Of a DNA stretch of 40,645 bases, positions 35,769 to 40,645 are shown piece by piece. The DNA lies in contig JACPPN010000396.1 of NCBI GenBank assembly GCA_016190995.1, positions 1 to 40,645 on the forward strand, given 5' to 3'. The notes under the pieces are model-generated. The model searched no databases and was not told where the DNA came from. It was given only the letters and a program-made list of their open reading frames with translations. This stretch comes from Acidobacteriota bacterium (GTDB lineage Bacteria > Acidobacteriota > Vicinamibacteria > Vicinamibacterales > JACPPN01). Made by a program: the position numbers and the translations under genes. The first letter of the stretch is position 1; every line of letters begins with the position of its first letter.

Positions 35769-36263
35769 ATGGCCGTAGAGACGTACACGGTCGTCAGGAT
35801 CCCCAGCCCGAGGGAGTCCAAGCATCGCGGATTGGCTTACTTAACGTGCGACCAGGACGAGGACATCGACGCCGGTTCGATCATCGTTCCGCTAAGCACG
35901 GTGCCGGACAGGAATGAACGGCGGCAGTTGTGGTCGCGGTTTGACTTCTGGATCGACGGAGGCCACAACGACCAGTATTTTCATGGCTGGCCTAGCGAAC
36001 CACAGTACAAGAACTGCTTCGTTTTCAAGTGGAAACGGTTACGGCAACGTCATCGACTGTATGGATTCTTGTGTCATCCGACGCCACAGCGGAACAAGCG
36101 TTTCCAGTTGTGTGTTCTTGTCTCACACCGCACAAAAAACGAGTTGCACACAGACCCGATAGAAAAGGGGCGAGCCGAGGCTCTGCGAGTCAATCAAGCT
36201 GTAACGGCAGCAATCAGTGTTGCGTTTCCGGACACTCAAAAGGGCAACATATGGCTGAATTGA
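35769..36263 (+). CDS. Putative RelE/HigB-like toxin, first gene of a three-gene operon
   Basis: Protein of 164 residues that I do not recognise as a named family. The C-terminal half has the look of a RelE/HigB (Gp49-type) toxin: CFVFKWKRLRQRHRLYGFL (83-101), then a strand RFQLCVLVSH (111-120), then TKNELHTDPIEKGRAEALR, in the order strand-strand-basic loop-helix seen in that fold. The N-terminal 80 residues (IIVPLSTVPDRNERRQLW, FWIDGGHNDQYFHGWP) are extra to a minimal toxin. It precedes an XRE-type gene and overlaps it by 13 bases, the toxin-first order of HigBA. The ATG has no Shine-Dalgarno and the leader is very short. Function is inferred, not shown. Confidence 0.6.
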   Translation: MAVETYTVVRIPSPRESKHRGLAYLTCDQDEDIDAGSIIVPLSTVPDRNERRQLWSRFDFWIDGGHNDQYFHGWPSEPQYKNCFVFKWKRLRQRHRLYGFLCHPTPQRNKRFQLCVLVSHRTKNELHTDPIEKGRAEALRVNQAVTAAISVAFPDTQKGNIWLN

Positions 36264-36814
36264 AAGGGCACTGGACAAATCGCGACGCAGACGACTTCCT
36301 GTACCGGATCGCGTTCGACTTCGTCAATCAACTGGAGAAGGCGCTCGAGACCGAGCAGGTGAGTCAGGCTCGTCTGGCGAAGAGGCTTGGAGTGACCGAA
36401 GGGCGCGTTTCGCAGGTTCTCAACAATCCCGGGAACCTCACGCTGAAGAAGGTCGTGCAGTATGCGCGTGCGATCGGACGCAAGGTATCGATTGTGGCCT
36501 ACGACGACCGCGATGGCGGCAACAAAATGGGACCAATCAACTCTGAGATCTTTGCGGCATGCTGGGACAGAGTTGGCAGGCCCCGAGACTTCTTCGACTT
36601 GCATGCCAGCAACGCAACGGCACCGAACTTCGGCATCGCGTTTGGTTCTGGTCGGAGCCTTCGGATTCACACGTACCCCGATCAGGCCGCGACCGTTGCG
36701 GACGCTCGCGAGCGCAGGGATGTCGGACCTGGAGCGGTCGAACATGAAGCAGCGAGCGGACGGAACCCCGAAAGACTCTTGGAGACGTCATGGGAGAGTA
36801 CCGTCAATGGCTGA
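36251..36814 (+). CDS. XRE-family HTH protein, probable antitoxin/autoregulator
   Basis: Protein of 187 residues. Residues about 24-80 form a Cro/C1-type helix-turn-helix: NQLEKALETEQVSQARLAK, RLGVTEGRVSQVLNNP, then NLTLKKVVQYARAIG. This is the layout of HigA-like antitoxins. The C-terminal half (from about 90) is not recognised and may bind the toxin. Unlike the first gene it has a strong ribosome-binding site, AAAAGGG at 36237-36243, seven bases before the ATG. It overlaps the upstream gene by 13 bases and the next by eight. The better translation signal would favour antitoxin excess. Confidence 0.75.
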   Translation: MAELKGHWTNRDADDFLYRIAFDFVNQLEKALETEQVSQARLAKRLGVTEGRVSQVLNNPGNLTLKKVVQYARAIGRKVSIVAYDDRDGGNKMGPINSEIFAACWDRVGRPRDFFDLHASNATAPNFGIAFGSGRSLRIHTYPDQAATVADARERRDVGPGAVEHEAASGRNPERLLETSWESTVNG

Positions 36815-37100
36815 GCCTACTCAAATCGTCTTTAGCCACAAGGAAGTTACAACGGCCCTCATCAAGCAACAGGGTATCCATGAGGGCATTTGGGGCATTC
36901 ACGTTAAGTTCGGACTCAGGGCCACGAATGTTGGCACGACGGACGCCGACATACTCCCTGCTGCGGTCGTTCCCATCATCGAGATAGGCCTTCAGAAATT
37001 CGATACCGAGAACAACTTGTCCGTTGATGCCGCCAAGGTGAATCCCAAACCGGCACTCGCCAAGCAGAGTAGAAAGAGCAAGGCCACGCCGCTTACTTAA
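36807..37100 (+). CDS. Small conserved-looking protein, third gene of the operon
   Basis: Protein of 97 residues, function unknown. The segment IKQQGIHEGIWGIHVKFGL (19-37) and LPAAVVPIIEIGLQKF (50-65) suggest a compact beta-rich fold; the tail is basic (KQSRKSKATPLT). The ATG has GGAGAG eight bases upstream and overlaps the antitoxin-like gene by eight bases, so it is translated as part of the same message. A third protein fixed to a toxin-antitoxin pair could be a chaperone, a second antitoxin or cargo; nothing in the sequence decides which. Confidence 0.65.
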   Translation: MAEPTQIVFSHKEVTTALIKQQGIHEGIWGIHVKFGLRATNVGTTDADILPAAVVPIIEIGLQKFDTENNLSVDAAKVNPKPALAKQSRKSKATPLT

Positions 37101-37509
37101 AGGCCACACATTAGGCGATACGCGGAGGCGGGCCGAACGGCTGGTGGCGCTCCGCCTCTCACCCCGTCCGGCAGCGCGATCGGGCCGGGTAAGTCTACGC
37201 CGTGCGTTTTTCGGCTGTCGCGCAGCCTCATACTGGTATGAACCGGTATGACGACAGGTGTCAGCGTGGTAAACGAGCGGAATTATTCCGTTCGTTTTTG
37301 GCCCGGCTCGCCTTGGCGCGACAACTCCCGCAGCAAAACCGACAATCCGCCCGCTCTGGCGCGCGATCGTCCCTCTGCCCGCGCATGAGACACGGGGCCT
37401 CTCGTGACCGTCCGATGGACTGGCCACCTCCGTCAATTCGTTGCCCTCTTGACAACGGGTCGATAATCAGGACCGGTGACTCCCCTCCCTCCACGAAAAG
37501 GAGGGCACA
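37101..37509. other. Gap of 409 bases between the operon and the BIG2 lipoprotein gene
   Basis: Holds the terminator listed separately. It also has a loose inverted repeat (GAGGCGG at 37125-37131 with CCGCCTC at 37152-37158) and a GGTATGA direct repeat at about 37236-37251. A TTGACA at 37449-37454 has no -10 at the right spacing. No gene is supported. Confidence 0.6.
37271..37299 (+). terminator. Intrinsic terminator after the three-gene operon
   Basis: AAACGAGCGGA (37271-37281) pairs with TCCGTTCGTTT (37287-37297), 11 pairs including one G-U, with loop ATTAT. The T-run TTTTT spans 37295-37299. It is the clearest terminator in the window. The A-run at the 5' side would let it work in both directions. 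Confidence 0.78.
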
Positions 37510-38160
37510 ATGCGGCTCCGACCGGTAGTCGTAACATTCGGACTCGCCCTCGCGCTCGTGGGGTGCAGCAAGGATAGCAAGACGCCAACCGCGCCGAGCA
37601 ACCCGACTGCGCCCTCCACGCCGACAGCACCGACGATTCAATCACTTCGCATCACGGCGCCGTCCTCATTGGAAGCGGGGAAGACCGCGCAGCTCACCGC
37701 CGCAACTGTCATGAGCGATGCCAGCAGCGTCACCGTCTCTCCGAGCAGTGTCCAGTGGCAGTCATCAAATACCGTCGTCGCAGCGATCTCTGCATCCGGC
37801 CTACTGACGGCACTCCAAGCAGGCATCGTTGATGTGCGCGGCACGTATCAGCAGTGGACCTCGAATGCGGCCACCGTCACCGTAACTACACCACCGCCGC
37901 CGTGGACGAAAAGCGGTGTCGGGAACGATGTATTCGACATGCCGACGTCGGTATCCCGGGTGCGAATCGTCGGCACCTACACCGCCTACTGCTCAAACTT
38001 CATCGTGCGCATCGGCGGGCGCCTGACCGTCAACGAGATCCTCGGGACGTGTCCGGTCGGAATCGGTCCGAGGTATGAGGGCGTGCATCTGACCAGTGGC
38101 GACGTCACCGAGATCACGAATTCCAGCGGCGTCTCGTGGTCCTTCACCGAAGTCCGTTGA
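37510..38160 (+). CDS. Secreted lipoprotein with a BIG2-type domain
   Basis: Protein of 216 residues. A lipoprotein signal peptide ends in LVGC, so C19 would be acylated and anchor the protein in the envelope. A Thr/Pro linker (PTAPSNPTAPSTPTAPT) follows. Residues about 43-128 match a bacterial Ig-like BIG2 domain (SLRITAPSSLEAGKTAQLTA, then VQWQSSNTVVAAISASGLLTAL, then a terminal VTVTTPPPP strand). The C-terminal 85 residues are an unrecognised beta-rich domain with two cysteines (CSNFIVRIGG and GTCPVGIG) that could form a disulfide in the periplasm. The ribosome-binding site AAGGAGGG is excellent. Ligand unknown. Confidence 0.8.
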   Translation: MRLRPVVVTFGLALALVGCSKDSKTPTAPSNPTAPSTPTAPTIQSLRITAPSSLEAGKTAQLTAATVMSDASSVTVSPSSVQWQSSNTVVAAISASGLLTALQAGIVDVRGTYQQWTSNAATVTVTTPPPPWTKSGVGNDVFDMPTSVSRVRIVGTYTAYCSNFIVRIGGRLTVNEILGTCPVGIGPRYEGVHLTSGDVTEITNSSGVSWSFTEVR

Positions 38161-38237
38161 ACGGCATCGCCGACGATCCGGGCTTCCGAGTGATTCTCGG
38201 CGTCAGCGCCGATCCCGTGGCGTTGCGCATCCCGCCC

Positions 38238-38768
38238 CTAGTGTGGTGTCCCAGCTAATTCTTTACAACGGCGTACCTTGTCAAGGATGACGTCCGCGGT
38301 GGCTCTCCAGATGAACGGTTTGGGTTGCTCGTTCCAGGTGGCCAGCCAGTGATAGATGGCGCGCTCAAGCTCCTCGACGCTGCGAAAGGTGCCGCGGCGA
38401 ATCATCCGCTCCGTGAGGAGGCCGAACCAGCGCTCGACCTGATTCACCCAGGAGCTGCTGGTGGGGGTGAAATGCAAGTGAAAGCGCTGACGCTTCTTCG
38501 GCTTGAGCCAGCGGGCCACCGCCGCACTCTTGTGCGTGCCGTAGTTGTCCACGATGAGGTGAATCTCCAGATCGGGGGGCACCGCCCGTTCCAACTCCGT
38601 CAGGAAGCGGACGAATTCCCGGCCGCGGTGACGAGGGAGGCAACTGCCAATGACCTTCCCGTTGAGAATGTTGAACGCGGCAAACAGCGTGGTCGTCCCG
38701 TGCCGCTTGTAGTCGTGTGTTTGCCGTTCGGGCAAGCCGGGGCGTAACGGCAAAATGGGGGCGGTGCG
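38238..38768 (-). pseudogene. Truncated IS630-family transposase
   Basis: C-terminal part of an IS630-type DDE transposase. Preserved are THDYKRHGTTTLFAAFNIL, LIVDNYGTHKS with the second catalytic Asp, the THFTP-like HFTPTSSSWVNQVERWF with the catalytic Glu, and RGTFRSVEELERAI. Similarity begins abruptly at RTAPILPLRPG near 38768. The N-terminal HTH and the first Asp (VDEKS motif) are absent, so it cannot be active. The frame continues open to 38900 with unrelated text. At the left end, TA at 38239-38240 fits the IS630 target dinucleotide, and the transposase stop codon uses that TA. Confidence 0.88.
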
Positions 38769-38983
38769 TGGGCTTACCGGCGCGTGATTGTCGCAGCGGC
38801 GAGCGCTCTCATCATCTTGTTCCATAGACTGGTGGCTCGTGGCGAGCAGCGCGCTCTGGATATGGGCCTTTCGGTCCTGCTCGCCGCCTTCAGCTACCAC
38901 GACTGGCTGGCGCGTGAAACGGGCCGGCGGCTCCGGGACCAGTTCAAGACCCGCACCTGGCGCATAAAGGTGAGGGCTTACCC

Positions 38984-39217
38984 ATGGAACCCCGCATTAC
39001 GATCGACCCCGGCGTCCACCTTGCCAAGCCCTGCGTCGCGGGCACTCGAATCCCCGTCGAGGCTGTCATCGAGCTGATCGAGGGCGGTCTCTCGTTCGAT
39101 CAGATCCGGAAGGACTACTATCCGGACCTCACGGAGGAGGACCTGAGGGCGTGCGTTCGCTTTGCCCGGAAGGTGCTGGCGGCCGAGGAGATCCACCTGA
39201 GCCCCTCCGCGTCGTGA
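38984..39217 (+). CDS. DUF433 antitoxin
   Basis: Protein of 77 residues with the DUF433 (VapB-like) fold: RITIDPGVHLAKPCVAGTRIPVEAV, then ELIEGGLSFDQIRKDYYPDLTEEDLRACVRFA. These form a small winged-HTH-like unit that neutralises a PIN-like partner and binds the operon promoter. A strong Shine-Dalgarno AAGGTGAGGG is eight bases upstream of the ATG. The gene overlaps its toxin by four bases (GTGA). It sits between two stretches of IS630 debris. Confidence 0.9.
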   Translation: MEPRITIDPGVHLAKPCVAGTRIPVEAVIELIEGGLSFDQIRKDYYPDLTEEDLRACVRFARKVLAAEEIHLSPSAS

Positions 39218-39579
39218 GATTTCTCCTCGACCAGGATGTGTACGAGTTGACGGCCCGCCTGCTGATCCAGTCCGGATGCGACGTCCTGCGGGTGCGGGAT
39301 CTCGGATTATCCCGAGCTGACGATGTGACCCTCCTGAGGGCTGCCCGGGAACGGGGCTGCGTCCTGGTGACCCGTGACCGGGATTATGGCTACCTGGTCT
39401 TCGTCGAGGCCGTGCAATGGGGTGTGATCTACCTGCGCATCGCGCCAGCGACGGTCGAGGCCGTGCACACTGAGCTCGAGCGCTTGCTGCGAGAGCAGCC
39501 GTTTGACAGGCTGAAGCGGGCGTTCACGGTTGTGGAGCCGGGCCGGTACCGGATCCGGAGTCTGTGTCATGACGCGTGA
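39214..39579 (+). CDS. DUF5615 PIN-like toxin
   Basis: Protein of 121 residues, cognate partner of the DUF433 antitoxin. FLLDQDVYELTARLL supplies the first acidic cluster of the PIN-like site, DVLRVRDLGLSRADDVTLLRAAR the second, and VLVTRDRDYGYLV the third. Such proteins are expected to be Mg-dependent ribonucleases. The GTG start at 39214 gives the family N-terminus and overlaps the antitoxin stop. The frame is open further upstream but without similarity. Appears intact. Confidence 0.88.
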   Translation: MRFLLDQDVYELTARLLIQSGCDVLRVRDLGLSRADDVTLLRAARERGCVLVTRDRDYGYLVFVEAVQWGVIYLRIAPATVEAVHTELERLLREQPFDRLKRAFTVVEPGRYRIRSLCHDA

Positions 39580-39682
39580 GACGATGGCCTCCGTGCTCCG
39601 TGGTCGGCAGCCCCGCAGTCCGTGGTCGCGTAGTCCGGGGAAGGCCCCCGAGCCATGACTGCGGCGATCACGGCTTGGGTGC

Positions 39683-39838
39683 GACGCGGCGGAACGCTGG
39701 CTGCGGCGTCATCCTCTGGTGCGCTTCCACGACACGTCGGCGCACGCCTCCTGGGTCAATCTCATCGAGTGCTTCTTCAGGATCCTCGGCAAGCAGGGAC
39801 TCACACAGCTTCTCGGCGAGCTTGTTCGGACCAGAAAT
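39683..39838 (+). pseudogene. Degenerate IS630-type transposase fragment
   Basis: In plus frame, ERWLRRHPLVRF followed by HASWVNLIECFFRIL matches the C-terminal segment of IS630 transposases that contains the catalytic Glu. About 50 codons remain; the rest is gone. A minus-strand piece reading YTFRSVEQL (about 39838-39878) may be another scrap in opposite orientation. Confidence 0.6.
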
Positions 39839-39910
39839 CCACCATCAACTGCTCGACGCTGCGGAACGTGTAAGGTGCTTCGGCACCCTTGAAATGCCGG
39901 TGATCGCCCT

Positions 39911-40087
39911 TTAGGGCATGATGGGCCGGACCTGTGTGGCCGGCATCTCGACGAGGATATCTGCATCGATCGACGCCCGCGGCTCTCCGCTGAACGAGCT
40001 GGCGAGCGATCCGCCGACGGTATAGGGAACCCGGCACGCGTCGAGGGCTGCGGTCACGAGAAGGGCGATGCTGATCGGATCGGTCAC
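39911..40087 (-). pseudogene. Truncated nucleotidyltransferase (N-terminal piece)
   Basis: Fifty-eight codons from GTG at 40087. VPYTVGGSLASSFSGEPRAS followed by IDADILVEM is the nucleotidyltransferase core (GGS motif and the acidic DAD pair). The reading frame stops shortly after, at the junction with IS630 debris, so the C-terminal two-thirds are lost. It overlaps the upstream small gene by four bases (GTGA), the normal arrangement for this pair. Confidence 0.65.
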
Positions 40088-40365
40088 GACGCGGGACGCC
40101 CGAGCCGTCGATCGAGGTCGGGGTAGGCCTCTCGGGCCAATGTCGGTCCGAGCGTGAGCAGGGCGAATAGAGGTACAAGCTCGTGGTCGGGCGCGTCGGA
40201 GTAGCGCGCACGCAGGCCGGCGAGGGTCAGGGTTCTGGCGGCCTGGGAGGCACCGGTGACAAGCCGGGCGATCTCCGTCGTAGAGAGCGAGCGCCACCGC
40301 CGAACCTGGAACGCTTCGGCCTCGCGAGAGGTGTCGCGGGAAAGCACCGCCCGTTCCGAGGGCAT
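40084..40365 (-). CDS. Small helical protein, partner of the nucleotidyltransferase
   Basis: Protein of 93 residues, Arg/Ala/Leu-rich and helical: FQVRRWRSLSTTEIARLVTG and ARTLTLAGLRARYSDAPDHELV. Similar short proteins occur just before nucleotidyltransferase genes in accessory regions; the function is unknown. The ATG at 40365 is seven bases downstream of a TATAAT at 40372-40377 on the minus strand and has no Shine-Dalgarno, so the message would be leaderless. Confidence 0.6.
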   Translation of the reverse strand: MPSERAVLSRDTSREAEAFQVRRWRSLSTTEIARLVTGASQAARTLTLAGLRARYSDAPDHELVPLFALLTLGPTLAREAYPDLDRRLGRPAS

Positions 40366-40371
40366 GACCGG

Positions 40372-40377
40372 ATTATA
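40372..40377 (-). promoter_or_regulatory. Consensus -10 abutting a start codon
   Basis: TATAAT on the minus strand, six bases before the ATG at 40365. No -35 is visible. Fits a leaderless transcript, but a single six-base match is weak evidence. Confidence 0.35.
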
Positions 40378-40471
40378 GATGCGGTCGTGTGTTTCCTGCT
40401 AGTTTTCAAGTCCCGCTCCAAATCCTCAAGATCGTGCTGGGCCGGCACTTTCCTGCTCCTCACATAATCCT

Positions 40472-40579
40472 GAGAAGCTGGAGTACGACCTGTATTACGT
40501 GAAGCATCGGTCGCTGCTGTTCGACCTGTCGATTCTGGCGCGAACGGTGGGGACGGTGGCGGGGTTGAAGGGGCGCTGA
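40472..40579 (+). pseudogene. C-terminal fragment of a bacterial sugar transferase
   Basis: Thirty-five codons ending in TGA at 40577: EKLEYDLYYVKHRSLL followed by DLSILARTVGTV. This is the terminal helix region of polyprenyl sugar-phosphate transferases, equivalent to IEYDLYYIENWS in the intact gene at 13853-15292 but clearly different in sequence. Nothing upstream belongs to the same protein, so it is a stranded remnant. Confidence 0.75.
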
Positions 40580-40586
40580 CGCGAGC

Positions 40587-40641
40587 AATGCACAATGCAC
40601 AATGCACAATGCACAATGCACAATGCACAATGCACAATGCA
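40587..40641 (+). repeat. Heptanucleotide tandem repeat (AATGCAC)
   Basis: Seven perfect copies of AATGCAC plus six bases of an eighth, uninterrupted, then AGAGA to the window edge. It can be read through as Cys/Val/His/Ala-rich peptide on the minus strand, which is an artefact of the repeat. Confidence 0.97.
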
Positions 40642-40645
40642 GAGA

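Noticed and set aside
38784-39077. 97-codon plus-strand frame upstream of the DUF433 gene
   Set aside because: It has a hydrophobic start but overlaps the DUF433 gene by 94 bases, has no Shine-Dalgarno and resembles nothing I know. Probably chance next to the IS630 breakpoint.
39801-40211. 136-codon minus-strand frame containing YTFRSVEQL
   Set aside because: Mostly a shadow of the nucleotidyltransferase pair. Only the last 25 or so codons hint at IS630, too short to call as a gene.
40227-40637. Minus-strand frame reading through the heptamer repeat (Cys/Val/His/Ala-rich)
   Set aside because: The peptide repeat is an artefact of the AATGCAC array; the rest is low-complexity and overlaps better-supported features.

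Overview
This is a GC-rich (roughly two-thirds G+C by eye) stretch of Gram-negative bacterial chromosome. Gene content and style fit an Acidobacteriota genome, perhaps of the Vicinamibacteria. This is an inference: no rRNA or other taxonomic marker is in the window. Most of the window is ordinary core genome plus a surface-polysaccharide locus. The last 5 kb, after a tRNA-Pro gene, is an accessory region.

Layout. 0.2-7.4 kb: cysteine desulfurase (minus strand), bactofilin, a methyltransferase-like protein, a DUF62 SAM hydrolase with an altered active-site residue, an acyl-CoA dehydrogenase, class II fructose-bisphosphatase and an MFS transporter. 7.5-12.8 kb: CPA2 antiporter, the Sua5/TsaC-type enzyme for tRNA t6A, HflX, a TPR/SLH lipoprotein and PgsA. 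12.9-25.8 kb: a divergently arranged glycan locus. The minus strand carries UDP-xylose synthase, a WcaJ-type priming transferase and five glycosyltransferases. The plus strand carries UDP-glucose dehydrogenase, GalE, a DPM1-like GT2 and an MsbA-like exporter. Ugd makes UDP-glucuronate, the UXS-like enzyme can decarboxylate it to UDP-xylose, and GalE interconverts UDP-Glc and UDP-Gal. The priming enzyme and glycosyltransferases would then build an undecaprenyl-linked glycan. No flippase or polymerase (Wzx/Wzy) is visible here.

25.8-35.5 kb: a tightly packed housekeeping run, yicC-gmk-rpoZ-coaBC-udg4-priA. It is followed by an M50 protease and an HU-like gene (minus), then der, a MerR-type regulator and tRNA-Pro(GGG). 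The HU-like gene has a near-consensus promoter and a good Shine-Dalgarno sequence, but no ATG, GTG or TTG where its start codon belongs.

35.5-40.6 kb: accessory DNA of visibly lower GC at its left end. Immediately after the tRNA is a compact three-gene operon: a RelE/HigB-like putative toxin, an XRE-type antitoxin-like regulator and a small protein of unknown function. It has a TTGACA promoter straddling a perfect 16-bp palindrome and ends in a strong intrinsic terminator. This is the best candidate here for an undescribed system. Beyond it lie a BIG2 lipoprotein, a truncated IS630 transposase, a DUF433/DUF5615 toxin-antitoxin pair, further IS630 debris, a truncated nucleotidyltransferase with its partner gene, a stray C-terminus of a sugar transferase, and a heptanucleotide tandem repeat at the right edge.
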